Positions 12,663-24,000 of a DNA stretch of 64,000 bases are shown piece after piece; the first letter of the stretch is position 1, and every line of letters starts with the position of its first letter. The notes under the pieces were generated by a model. The model worked only from the letters and a program-made list of their open reading frames with translations, was not told the DNA's origin and searched no databases. This stretch comes from Cycas panzhihuaensis (lineage: Eukaryota; Cycadophyta): the NCBI GenBank assembly GCA_023213395.1, contig CM041465.1, positions 107,143,741 to 107,207,740 on the forward strand, written 5' to 3'. Both the position numbers and the translations under genes were made by a program.

Positions 12663-13619
12663 TTATTTTCAGTTAAATGTATATTTAATGCAATTCGATA
12701 ATCTTTTCACTTTTCCTAAAAGGAACGCATCACGTATGTTATTTTCTACCATCTTGTATCCGTTCATACACTCGCCAAGGTTGAGATACCTTGGTTGGTA
12801 GAATGCCATGCCATAAAGGAGGTGTAGGTTTCAAGTTAGGACTGGACTAAATTGAAATATTGGTGAAGCTTGGTTAGCCATATCATCATGCATCAATCAA
12901 GGATCATCCTGATAACTAACTAGGAAAACAAAAACTTTAATACAAGATTACAATATACCTGATTCAATATCTATCATAGCCATGGGTATGCATGCACCAC
13001 TATTTAGAAGAGGTATATATAGCTGCTCATTGGTGAACTGGGTGAGGATTGAGAGTACCACAGTTCCGTTGTGACTTGGATTTCATCACCAAACACAATT
13101 GCGGGTATTGCGGGTGAAGGCCAACTTAATCCTACTAGAAGCCTAGGCATTTCTTCAATAACTTCAACTACATATTAGACACAAGTTAGAGGTTATTGGG
13201 TTGATTACACATCTTACATTTGAGTTTCAAGTTATGTAAACCCAATGATGTTAGCTTCTACATTGGCCTACAATCTTGTATATTGATCACTTACTTATTT
13301 GTAAAAAGTGATCCATAGTATAATTACTATCATAGTGCTTCTCATATTCTTATTGAATTAGGTTAATATTTGCCACAAGTGTTAGTGGCTAATTTTTATC
13401 ATAGTGCTTCTCATATTCTGCTAAGGCCAGTTAATATTTGTCACAAGTGTTGGTGACTTTTTTTTAAGTTGCTTCATTCATCTTTGAGCAACCATTCTCA
13501 CTTCTTCTTCCTTCTGCTATACTACTTCATTACATTTTCCATTTGTAAATAGTGATTGGTCATTTATTGCCATCACTTTTATAGTCCCTTGTTCAGTTCC
13601 TCCCTTCTAAAAAGACACC

Positions 13620-14340
13620 ATGTCTTCACAGTTTAAGCAAAATGTGAATTGCATTCTAAAAGGGAAAGAAAATTGGGACATATGGTTCACTGGTGTTAGA
13701 AATGCTACAAAGTATGAAGGTCTATGGAGAGATCACTTGTAACTTACACCATCTGTTGTAGCTACAACTACCACAGTTGCTTCAGCAGGAGGTGCTCCAA
13801 CTTCTCCCACTGAAGCTGTAACTAAATGCTAATGGGAACTTGATGATGATAAAATCTGTGCAGGGATACTACTTGTCATTGATTATTACCTACATAATCT
13901 CATTGATGAAGTTGTACATGATACATCATGGGAAGTTCTTAAAGTTCTTAAGAAGAACTTTGACATTAAATCAGACTTAGAATTTATTCACTTAGTGCTA
14001 AAGATGAATAAATTGAAAATGCGGAAAGAACATATAAGTGAGACAATCAATCTCCTTCGTCCAATCAAGTAAGCCATTGATAAAGATTTTAAAACTCAAT
14101 GCATCACATGGGCTTTCTTGATTCAATCATGTCTCTATATCCCAAATTATAAAAATCTATTAGGAAGTCTTCAATTTAGTGGCACTTTGAAGACCCTATA
14201 AACTTTGAGGATCTTGCTGATAAGTTCATTGAATTTGATAAGACCTTTGATACCAACTTTGCTACTATATTAGATCCAGTTGATGCTGCTTTTGAAGTGG
14301 AAGAAGATCTTTGTTATACCAAAAATCAAGGTTAATACTC
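13620..14340 (+). pseudogene. C1 gag (UBN2-type) with stops
   Basis: ATG at 13620 opens MSSQFKQNVNCILKGKENW, then DIWFTGVRNATKYEGLW, the usual start of a copia gag of the UBN2/retrotran_gag type, followed by LIDEVVHDTSWEVLKVLKK and KMNKLKMRKEHISETINLL. Gag forms the virus-like particle. Stops at about 13738, 13830 and 14069 (TAA where Gln or Trp is expected) interrupt it. The frame is otherwise followable to the Arg/Gln-rich stretch at about 14340-14525. Confidence 0.8.
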
Positions 14341-14529
14341 TCGTAGAGGTGGTAATTCCATGGAAAAGGAAGAGGTAGACAACAAGGACAACGTCCTCTT
14401 AGTCAACAGGCTCCTCAACTCCAACAAAAACAGTCTCAAGGTCAAAGCCAAAATAATCAACCTGGACCTAGATCCAGTAATCAGAGACAATCCAACCAGC
14501 TCAATACTTGGACTAGAAATTAAATAATT

Positions 14530-15411
14530 ATGTGCCAAAGGTGTAATAGAAAAGGACATTATGTCAAAAATTGTAGAACTACCACCAACAAACTACTAAG
14601 TTATCAACAACACCATGGTGCACATAATGTTGATCATACTTCTTTTGAAGATGTTTTTGGTGGAACGCAATTTTTTCATGCACACCTTCAAAGAATTGGG
14701 ACCACTTCATCAAATGTTGTTGATAGATCCACTAAGTATAATGAGGCTTATTGTGGTTATGCTTATTCACTTTTACCTTCACCACTTCGAGTTGAAAATA
14801 GTGGCACCTCAAATACTTCATCGTGGATTATGGATATTGGAGCAACACAACACATGACATATCATTGCCAGTTCTTTCAAGATTTTGATTCTAAAGTTCA
14901 TAGTGTTGTACACATTGCTGATAAATCATCTAAGCCAGTTGAAGGACTTGGAACTGTTTGCCTGAAACTCCTAGGCCTTCTAGATTTTACACTTGTTGAT
15001 GTTTTATATATTCCTGCTCTGAAGAAGAATTTGCTCTCCTTGTCCACCCTTGTCTCTCATGGATTTGATCTGAGTATAGCTGCAAACAATCAAACTCTTT
15101 GTGTCATTCACCCTCTTTCAAATGCTGTGGCTATGATCAGAATTCTTAATGGCAAATTTTTTCGCCTAACTGGCTCACCATCCTCTGAAGCTAACTATGT
15201 TGATGATGACTATGCTTTTACCATAATCCTGACTCCTCAAAAGTTGTCCCAAGAGGCCTTATGGCATGCTCATATGGGTTATATCAAAATTGATCGTTTA
15301 AGAGAACTACAAGCCACTCTTCTTGGTTTGCCTAGGCTCTCCTCTAAGCCCTTTAAATACGAAGCATGTATTATTGTCAAATCTCAAAGACAACCCTTTC
15401 CTTGTAGTTAG
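14530..15411 (+). pseudogene. C1 nucleocapsid knuckle, protease and pre-integrase region
   Basis: This 293-aa ORF opens with an intact CCHC zinc knuckle (CQRCNRKGHYVKNC). At about residue 98 it has WIMDIGATQHMT, the copia protease loop with D-I-G in place of D-T/S-G (a C-to-T change), then LYIPALKKNLLSLS of the pre-integrase domain and LWHAHMGYIKIDRLREL of the GAG-pre-integrase motif. The order NC-PR-INT is that of Ty1/copia. The loss of the active-site Thr would inactivate the protease. Confidence 0.85.
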
Positions 15412-16190
15412 TGGAAATCTAGCCAACCTTTGCAACTTATACACTTGTATATATGTGGTCCTATGCCCATCCCTTCTCTAAAATAGAAGTGGTACTATAT
15501 TACTTTTATTGATGATTTTATCAAGAAAATATGGGTTGCTTTTCTTGCAAAGAAAGATGAAGCTTTTTCTATGTTTCAAGCTTTCGAGGCCCGTGTGGAA
15601 AATGAATCTGGATTCAAGATCAAAATACTCAGGATTGACAATGGTGGCGAGTATATATCCAATGAGTTTGAATCGTACCTACGTCAACATGGAATCAAAC
15701 ACCAGACCACTGTTATAAGTACACCCTAGTAAAATATAGTTGCTGAGCGTATGAACAGGACCATCATGAATATGGCTCATACTATGTTGGTATATAAGAA
15801 TGTCCTTATCTATCTTTGGGCTAAGGCTATCTGGACTGCTGTGTATTGCATCAACATTATTAGTCCCTCTAAGCTTGACCCCTCTCTACATGAAATGTGG
15901 TGTGGACAAACCCCCTCTATCTCTCACTTCAGAATTCTTGGCTCTACTTGTTATACTCATATTCTAGAGGAACATATAAATAAGCTCCAAGATAGAGCCA
16001 TCAAAGGCATCTTTATCGGATACCCTATGAACAAAAAGGGTACATGGTTTTCATACCTTCACAGCACAAAATCATCATCACTAGAGATGTTATCTTTATG
16101 GAGACTGAAGATCAATTACTCAGACTTGACTCTAAGATGCTTTCATACCAATTTAATGATACTACTGAATTTGATGTCCAGATTCTAAAA
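15412..16190 (+). pseudogene. C1 integrase core
   Basis: Read through several stops, this gives the rve-type core: FIDDF at about 15508, then DNGGEYISNEF (15637-15669) with the second catalytic Asp, then VAERMNRTIMNMAHTML (from 15739), where the Glu of AER is the third catalytic residue. TAG-TAA at 15727-15732 stands where relatives have Gln-Gln. Integrase inserts the cDNA; here it is broken by stops. The following text (RAIKGIFIGYPMNKKG) is the usual integrase tail. Confidence 0.8.
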
Positions 16191-16684
16191 TTTAGGGGGG
16201 GAGATGCTGAACTGTTTCTCAAAATCTTGGAATCTGACAATAGAGCCTCAGAGGATGTAAGCTGTGACTCCCAGCCAATGTGTACACATCCGACACCATC
16301 ATTTGTGAACAACCAAGTTGACAAAGGCAAAGCTATAGCAGAAGTATCATCTTCTCCAACATCTGTGGCGGACCCATTTTCTCTAACATCGTCAACTTCC
16401 TTCGTGCCAAATATTTCACATGATCCTTTTCAGGATCAAAACAAAGACCAAGAGGCTATGGAAATGAAAACCTCATCCCAACTCAAGGTTTTCGTGAATC
16501 CTACCAGCTACATAAGGACATGCGACCAGATAAGATAGGCAAAACTGGGACTAGAAGTGCCTATAGAGCAAGGATGCATGAATCACTTTTCGTTGAGCTT
16601 GAACCAGAAGAATTGCACCTTGTTCTTAATGAAGAGCCCCTAACGTACCAATAAGCTGTGAAGCATGCAACTTAGAGAAATGCC
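16191..16684 (+). pseudogene. C1 pol linker between integrase and RT
   Basis: This Ser/Pro/Asp-rich spacer (ORF 16044-16538) is typical of the variable linker before the reverse transcriptase of copia elements. It is followed, across stops, by LNEEPLTYQ at about 16630, the usual lead-in to the RT domain. Confidence 0.6.
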
Positions 16685-17611
16685 TTGAATAAAGAGTATC
16701 AATCTCTTAATAAAAATGGTACATGGGACCTTGTTGATCTACCACTTGGAAGAAAGGTAGTTCAAAACAAATGGGTGTTCAAAAATAAGTACAGATCAGA
16801 TGGCACCCTAGAAAAACACAAGGTGAGGTTGGTAGCAAAAGGATTCACACAAAGGGAAGGCATCGACTACACTGAAATCTTTGCTCCTACAACCAAGTGG
16901 CCTATAATCAGAACTCTTATAGCCTTAGCTGCTCAACAGGGTTGGAAAATCCACCAACTCAATGTTAAGATTGCATTTCTCAATGGGGACCTTAAAGAAG
17001 AAATTTACATGGCTCAACTAGAAGGATACGTGATTATCAGTCAGGAGCATAAGGTTTATAGGCTCAAAAAGTCATTGTATGGCCTAAAGCAAGCCCCTCG
17101 TGCTTGGTTTACCAAGTTGTCTGAAAGAATGAGGCAACTTGGATATGAGGTTTGTGACTATCAAGATATTGATGCAATATTATTCATCAAGCACCAAAAT
17201 GATAAAGTCACTTACCTCTTAATCTTTGTGGATGACATGCTAATAACGGGAAATAGTAAATAGGTAATCAACGAGTTGAAAAAGGACTTTGCTAAAACTT
17301 TTAAATTATCTGACCTCAAGTTGATGAAATATTACTTAGGAATTGAAGTAACTCAAAAGAATGGCAAAATATTTCTCTCTCAAGAAAAATATATCAATGA
17401 TCTTCTACTAAAATTTCAGTTGGAAGGTGCTCGACCAATGGATACACCTATGGATCCTAATATTAAACTCTCAGCTGATGGTGACATTAAGAAGGTAGAC
17501 ACAACACTCTATAGGCAACTTGTAGGTAGTCTCATCTATACTACCAACACAAGGCCAGATATTGCACACTCTGTTGGCATTCTTGCAAGATTCATGATAA
17601 ATCCTAAGTAG
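16685..17611 (+). pseudogene. C1 reverse transcriptase (RVT_2)
   Basis: Opens MNKEYQSLNKNGTWDLVDLP, continues with NKWVFKNKYRSDG, then LNVKIAFLNGDLKEEIYM, where the first catalytic Asp of the usual DVKTAFLNG is now Asn and Thr is Ile. KSLYGLKQAPRAW follows, then the intact LLIFVDDMLITG catalytic loop. TAG at 17261-17263 and 17609-17611 interrupt otherwise continuous coding. RVT_2 is the copia-type polymerase that copies element RNA into cDNA. The catalytic Asp-to-Asn change alone would kill activity. Confidence 0.9.
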
Positions 17612-18178
17612 AATCATTAGTAAGCTGCAATACGAGTATTGAGGTACCTAAAGATGACTAGAAAATATGGTTTATTGTATGAACCCAATGCAGAATTTAA
17701 ATTTTATGGATACACAGACTCAGACTTTGCTAGAGATAAAGACAGAGGAAGATTTACGTCTGGGTATGTAACATTTCTTGGAATAGCACCAATATCATGG
17801 AGATCTAGATGGTAGAAGATAGTTGCAGATTCAACCACCGAAGTTGAATACATTGCTACTTCTGAGACAAGCAAGGAGGTGATATGACTTAGAAATTTGT
17901 TGAATACATTAAATGCCATCCAAACAAGTTCTACTAGCTTATATGTAGATAATCAATCTACAATCCAGATGGCTAAAAATCCTATATTTCATGATCGTAA
18001 TAAAGATATAAGTACAAAAGTCCATAGGGTTAGAGAACTAGTTCGTGATGGCATAATTCAACTGGAGTACTGCCCCACAACAGATCATGTGGCTGATATC
18101 TTCACCAAACCACTGAAGAGGGTGAAGTTTGAACAGATTAGAAAGCAGCTTAGCCTTAGGGCCTCCATATTTGACTGA
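17612..18178 (+). pseudogene. C1 RNase H and end of pol
   Basis: Across stops (TAG-AAT-CAT-TAG-TAA at 17609-17623) the translation gives AAIRVLRYLKMTRKYG, then YGYTDSDFARDKDRGR, SWRSRW-stop-KIVADSTTEVEY, LYVDNQSTIQMAKNP and TDHVADIFTKPL, the full copia RNase H with Asp-Glu-Asp-Asp positions. TAG at about 17815 (Gln) and TGA at about 17886 (Trp) are both transition stops. The ORF from 17897 runs uninterrupted to the true end of pol at 18178. Confidence 0.88.
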
Positions 18179-18599
18179 GTGAAGGAGATGACAATAGGAC
18201 CATCATACTCTATCTCATTTGTGAAAACCCATTGTGGGGGCAGAAGGATAAGAGTAAGTCTGTGCTCTATCCCATTCGTGAAAACCCCTTGTGGGCGTGA
18301 AGGATAAGGGTTGTATCATTTTGGAAAATCAGAATCTGTGAAAACCTGAAAGGGCATGGGGGATAACCAAATGGTATATGGAGACTCAGTAGATTTCAGC
18401 TACAAAATTCATTATATTGATTGGCTATTTGGCTTCATTTAAAGAGTCGCTTGAGCCAGGTTAGTAGATTATAAAATTTATGGGTTTTCTTCCCTATGAG
18501 GGTTTCCCACAAAAGTGTCATAGTAGTTTTCTTTGTAAGAGGCTCAAACGAAGACCTTATAGGATATAATAAAATATGATGAAATGACCTTCTACCATT
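18179..18599 (+). other. C1 3' untranslated region with short repeats
   Basis: About 420 bp. Near 18213-18368 a unit of the form GTGAAAACCC...TTGTGGGG...GAAGGATAAG recurs about three times with changes. No ORF of interest. Confidence 0.65.
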
Positions 18600-18609
18600 A
18601 AGGGGGAGA
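18600..18609 (+). other. C1 polypurine tract
   Basis: AAGGGGGAGA ends 1 nt before the 3' LTR, the canonical position for plus-strand priming. Confidence 0.85.
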
Positions 18610-18610
18610 T

Positions 18611-18908
18611 TGAAAAAGGTTAATATCACAAGGTCATTACATTAGTTGATTATTTCGAAAAAGGGTCTTAAGTGAACTTTAAATTAGATCATTTAAGTGA
18701 AATACACTTTCATGTGCATTATGTATAATTTCATTTCACCTAACTCTAATGCTCCCTCTCTCAATATAAAAGTAAAAGCTCAATGGAGGAGATTCATTCT
18801 TACCTTCCCATTTTATAAGAGCTATTTTCTTTTTCTTAAGTCTCTCTTGCTCCCATGTTTGCCTTTGTGTTTAGTGCATAGAAATGAAGGATAAATCCAC
18901 TCTTTTCA
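18611..18908 (+). repeat. C1 3' LTR
   Basis: TGAAAAAGG to CTCTTTTCA, 298 bp, same length as the 5' LTR and nearly identical by eye. Followed by CTTAT. Confidence 0.9.
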
Positions 18909-19711
18909 CTTATGTTAATGGTTTTAGGCATTAAACTTCCTTATTTAGTACTACGCCTCATCTAAGCAATCCCATATTCCATATGCTAGACAATTATCTT
19001 TTTAGTACCCTTATGATTGCTTCTATCTACCCTTCCTAATTTAGCCACTTAAGTAAATTATTCCTTTCTAACTTCTATTATAATTAAGAAACAAAAAATC
19101 TAATCTTAGATCACTTAATAGACAACCTCCCTCTTGGTGAAACCATTGTAAGCAATTAGTTATTATGCTATTAGTTGTATCATCATGCAGTTATTCTTAA
19201 GCTCTCAAGCTACTTGCTTTATTTAATATTAGTTTGTTTCTTTGCCCTTTGGTACACTATATATTTGATGTCATAACAAGCCTATTTAGGTACATCCTAC
19301 CTACTCCTTTATAGTTTATTAATCAATGCTTTCCCTTTAATAAATCATAGACACTTTGATCAGACTTGCTTATAAATACTTGTGGTTCATCTCTCGAGGG
19401 TGTGATCTTAGCTTATTTATTACCCACACTTCTTTTGATGGGTTTTTATTAAAGCATCTCAATCTTAATGTCCCATTGTGGGCTAGTTATAAGTATACTC
19501 TCCAAAACCATCTGCCATCACCACTCATTGTGCTTTAATAAAAATCATATGACGATCATAGTTAACCTATCTCACTAAGTGAGTATGAGGGTGGATGAGG
19601 TGCATTAGATAGAAAATGAGTTTAGTGATGCCAGGTTTATGACAACCTTCATTTGAATTATTCTATGGAGTAATATCATTACTCCCTCCCCCTACTAAAA
19701 AAGAAAGAAAA
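18909..19711. other. Intergenic, nothing recognised
   Basis: About 800 bp of AT-rich sequence between C1 and the C2 remnant without coding motifs. Confidence 0.6.
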
Positions 19712-20106
19712 TGAAGAGCAAAATATAACTGTGAAAGCAATATTAATAGAACTTTAACCATACAAAGAATAAATAGCATAAATAAATCAAACACATATTG
19801 AGAACACCAGGAGATTCAGGTCTGGGCATAGACCTTTTATTAATCTGAATAATATATTAAGAAATTATAGAGATAAAACCTCAATTTGCTTCATCAACTC
19901 ATCCACTCTATATACCCTACAAAGAATTACCTAATTTGGGTTACATAAAGAATGCCATAAAAAAGTACAAGATTTGAACCATCAGATCTAAGGTCTTTAT
20001 AATGAACAACCCTTATTCTTTTTTCTGTTTGAACTTTAAAATTTACTTCGGGGGCCGTTGCCCATAAATCCCTACTTGTCGCAGGGGGGGGTGGGGGGGA
20101 GAGACA
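19712..20106 (-). repeat. C2 3' LTR candidate
   Basis: Read on the minus strand it starts TGTCTCTCC just after a purine tract and would end CTTCA. Its far end shows weak similarity (TGAAG..CAAA, ATATTAATA, AGAACACCA) to the sequence beside the C2 primer binding site at 25819. The G-runs at 20084-20100 fall inside it. The pairing is poor, so boundaries are tentative. Confidence 0.35.
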
Positions 20107-20119
20107 TCTCCCTCCCCTT
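20107..20119 (-). other. C2 polypurine tract candidate
   Basis: On the minus strand this reads AAGGGGAGGGAGA directly before a TG terminus, as expected at the 3' end of a minus-strand element. Confidence 0.45.
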
Positions 20120-20133
20120 GTACCCCCTTACTA

Positions 20134-20154
20134 AAGGGGGCTATTGGCCCCCTT
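20134..20154. repeat. Perfect hairpin AAGGGGGC/GCCCCCTT
   Basis: Eight-bp arms with a 5-nt loop, next to the G-rich patch at 20084-20100. Its role is unknown. Confidence 0.7.
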
Positions 20155-20379
20155 GGATCTTCTTGCAGGGAGTTAGAGGGGAAAACTATGTCAAAGTAGG
20201 ACTAAAATTTTAGCCTCCTTATACATATGTAATACTTGTAAAGTGTTCAACATATCCAACAATTTACCACTTATTAAACATTTTATAAGAAACATGCATA
20301 TGCAACTACTTAATGCTAAAATTGTAAACAACTATTTCTTTTCTACACCATTTAATTTTTTTTGTGTTAACAACGTTGG

Positions 20380-20990
20380 TTAATGAGTCTGTAATATTTT
20401 CTTATGTAGTAATCTTTTGCAAGTTTACCTTGTGATCTTGAACCATTTCTCTTACAAAATAGAATTGCACATCAATATGCTTCGATTGAGCATGAAAAGT
20501 GGGGTTTTTCGTCAAGTAGATTATACTAACTATCACAATATATTTTTACAGTATCTTGCTTAAAGTCAACATCTATAAATAATCTCTGTAACCAAACTAC
20601 TTCCTTGCATACATGGGTAATTGTCATATACTCAACTTCTATCTTAGAAAGTACTACAACTTATTATTTTTTGCTTATTTAGCTAACTGTACCATCACAA
20701 AGGGTAAAAACAAACTCGTTTGTAGATCTTCTGCTATCAAAATTTTCAAGCTAGTCAACATCAATAAAATCTCTTAGGCTTACTATTCTATTCTCCATGG
20801 GATCTTCTTAATAGAAAATTCTATAGTCTGATGTACCCCATAGATACTTGAAAATCCTTTTCACAACCACCTAATGCTCCATGCCTAGGTTTGATATGTA
20901 CCTATTAACTACTCCTACTATATGGACATTGTTTGGTCCTGTGCAAACTATTGTATACATCAGGTTACCAACAATGCTAGTATAAAGGGC
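20380..20990 (-). pseudogene. C2 RNase H
   Basis: On the minus strand this gives decayed copia RNase H text. It ends with the run that encodes HFSCSIEAY, then ILFCKRNGS and QGKLAKDYYI, matching the usual end of pol in this lineage. Many stops and substitutions. Confidence 0.6.
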
Positions 20991-21830
20991 AAATGTCATG
21001 TCTTCAACATTTTTGTGTCTTTGGGTATTGTTTAATTGATAATTTTAAAATAACAGAAAGAGGAATATTAACTAGTTTACTATCCTATAATTTGAACTGT
21101 TGCAATATTGTCTTAATGTATCGTCTTTGGCTAAGCCAAGTCTTCCTATTTCTCCTATCCTTTTTAATATCAATGCCCAAAATAAAATGTGCAGCACCAA
21201 GGTCCTTTATCTAAAAATGAGATGCAAGTTGACTTTTCACAAGTTGGTTCATTTTTTTTATTATTACTAACTAATAGTATATCATCAACATATAAAGCTA
21301 TAATAACAAAGTGATCACCAACCTGTTTATAATAGACACAATAATCAGCTTTGCTGTGCACAAAGCCAAATACTAATATATGTGAATTGAACTTTTGATA
21401 CCACATCCTTGATGATTGTTTCATGTTATATAATGACTTCTTCAACTAGCACACCATATTCTCCTTCCCACAACGTCAAAATCTTTAGGCTACAACATAT
21501 AAATTTCTTCCTTAGGGTCATCATGTAGAAATGCAGTCTTCACATCCATTTGATCTACCTCAAGGGATAGGCAACTACTGCAACCAATAAAAATCTAACT
21601 AAATCTACTTTTGTAATAGGAGAAAATATTTCACTAAAATCTATTCTCTCAACCTGGGAATAGCCTTTTACTACTAAGTAAGCCTTGTACTTTCATACTG
21701 TACTATCTACCTAGAACTTCTTTTTGAAAATCTATTTGTTATTAATAATTTTTTTGCCATTAGGCAAATCTACCAAATTCCATGTGTTATTTTTGTCTAA
21801 GGCTATCATTTCTTCTTCCATGGCCTTCAT
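20990..21830 (-). pseudogene. C2 reverse transcriptase (RVT_2)
   Basis: Minus-strand reading starts near 21830 with MEEEMIALDKNNTWNLVDLP, the copia RT entry, passes a decayed segment, and has a clean ORF at 21445-21170 with KKSLYNMKQSSRMWYQKF, then YCVYYKQVGDHFVIIALYV and the intact catalytic DD of YVDDILLVSN. The Gly of KSLYGLKQ is Asn here. Stops are frequent. This is a different copia lineage from C1, resembling the common plant Tork-type elements by its RT wording; lineage is inferred from motif similarity only. Confidence 0.8.
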
Positions 21831-22179
21831 CGAGAGTTAGCTCTTTTTGACTCTAAACCCTTTTAAACAATACATGGATCATCATTTGTAGTAGATAAAA
21901 TAAAAAAAGGAGCAACAAAAGTTTTTAGGAGTATACCTATTAAGTTGTCTTCTCTCACATGTTGATCTCATCAAGATATGGAGTGCTACCTCTACAACTA
22001 GTCTTTTTTTTTTTCCAGCTAATTCATATTCAGATGCAGAATCTTCATCTCTTACTTTAAATTATACTTTCTTAGAGTCTTCTTCCTTTAGTTCATCATT
22101 TTACTTTAGAGAGTTGAACTTCTCTCTAAAGACAACATTATGACTATATACAACCTTTTGTGATTCTAGGTTATAAAGC

Positions 22180-22990
22180 TTGTACCCTTTGACACCATCA
22201 CCATAGCTAATGAAAATATTTTTTTGTGCTTTGAAATCAAGCTTAGTCCTCTACTATTTAGGAATATGCATAAAAGCTTTACAACCAAAAAATCTAAAAT
22301 GACCAAGAGATGGTTTCTTCCCAGACCACATTTCTTCAAGTGTTTTGTACACTAAGGCAGTCATCAATAATCTATTTATCAATCAAGTAGTATGCAATCA
22401 TCATAGCCTTAGCCCAGAATTTCTTCTCTAATCTAGCAGCACTGAGCATATTCCTTGATCTCTCTAGTAAGGTCCTATTTATCCTTTCAACAACTCCATT
22501 TTACTGTGGCGTATAAGGAATTGTCTTTTGCCTTACTATTCCATACTTCTTACAGAATTGCTTAAACTCCTTTGAGCAAAACTTATCTTTATTATTAGTC
22601 CTTAGTACCTTGATCAACTTGCCACTCTAATTCTCAATCAGGGACTTGAATTTTTAATTTACTAAAGACCTCAGATTTCTCCTTGAGAAAATACAACCAT
22701 GTCTTTATTGATAATTCATTTATAAATGAGACAAAGTATTTGGACCCCTCTAATGAGGGTACATTAATAGGTCAAAAAATATCACTGTGCACCAATTGCA
22801 GAATACTCTTTGCTCTCTTTGAGCTTGAAGGAAAACTGAACTGATTCAGTTTTCCATATACACAATGTTCACAGAAATCAAAATCAAAGGAGCTATTAAT
22901 TCCAAAGATGTCTTCTGCCATATTATTGGAGAATAAATCATGGAGGCCTTTTTCTCCAATATGGCCTAATCTCTGATGTCACAACATAGT
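22180..22990 (-). pseudogene. C2 integrase
   Basis: Minus-strand translation contains HDLFSNNMAEDIFGIN and then FDFDFCEHCVYGKLN (pre-integrase and zinc-binding motif), SILQLVHSDIF, SLEGSKYFVSFINE and, further on, KTLEEMWSGKKPSLGHFRFF. This is the standard copia integrase order. Asp-containing motifs are partly decayed (SFINE for SFIDD) and stops are frequent. Confidence 0.75.
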
Positions 22991-23379
22991 TTTACTAATA
23001 AGTGATATTTGGGTTCTACTTGCTTTATTACTACTTTCTGTAATAGTTGGACTGTAACTATTAGCACATATTGTACTCGCATCAAGCTTGTATAACGTTC
23101 CAAATCAGACCCTTTTGCTGACACTAATGTTTGCTATACTATTCTGTAATTATGTTTATTGAAAATTGCTTCTAATTCTTACATCACCGAATTGATTGAC
23201 AGACAATAAACTCATAGCCAAGCTAGAAATATGGGTTACATTAGGGATAGTTTTAACTCTTCCATCCCTAAATTAAACCTTCACCCTTCCATGACTTATA
23301 ATTTTATGTAGGTAATGATCCTAAATAAATGTTTCACCTCCATATATACTTGTATATTTATAAAACTACTCCATATAGG

Positions 23380-24000
23380 AAGTAACATGAAGCAAAGCAC
23401 TAGAGTCAATTAACCAAGACTCAACATTTGACAACTTACCTGAGGTTGCCAGATAAACATTGTCATCAACTTCATCAGAGGCTCTTACTACCGTGGAAGA
23501 TGTAGCTTTATGTGACTTTCCCTTATCAACCTTGGCTTGACATTGGATCTTCTTATAACTAGCCTTCCCACATCTCTAATATACCAATGGGTCTCTGCTT
23601 GGAGATTTGGATTTCCTTCTGGATTTTGGCCATATGTTCCTAACCCTTTATTGGTCATGATCTAATATTTGAACTCTCACTACTAATGTTTATTTTAAAT
23701 GATCTTTAGAATATTTTTGCCTTGTCTCTTCTGATAGCAGAGTAGCAATAACCTCATCAAATTTTAGGGTGGTAGCAGTTATTGTACTAATTGTCATCAT
23801 AAGATTATTTCAAGAATCAAGAAGCAAACATAACAGGTTAATACACTTGTCTTCCTTAGATATTATTATCCCAATTAAAATAAGTTGGCTCACCATGGTG
23901 TTAAATACAATGAGATGATCTGTAACTACATCTTCATTACTTATCCTAAGTGAATACAACTTTTTTTGAAGAAATGTTATTCAAATATTGCCTTCTTCTT
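23380..24000 (-). pseudogene. C2 gag C-terminus, knuckle and protease
   Basis: Reading minus from about 24000: LKKLYSLRISNEDVV, then KEDKCINLLCLLLDS (gag core end), ATTLKFDEVIATLLSEE, then a zinc knuckle decayed to RCGKASYKKIQC (first Cys lost, His now Tyr), and the protease loop WLIDSSALLHVTS, where D-S-G has become D-S-S. All the changes named are single transitions. The first half of gag cannot be found upstream. Confidence 0.75.

Larger units (their letters stand above)
11582..13619 (+). other. C1 leader, about 2 kb, repeat-bearing
   Basis: This is an unusually long untranslated stretch between the primer binding site and gag. It holds a diverged tandem duplication (about 12090-12450) and a short 27-bp repeat array (about 12587-12662). 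Small ORFs at 11569, 11863 and 12516 carry no motif. It may include an unrelated insertion. Confidence 0.55.
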
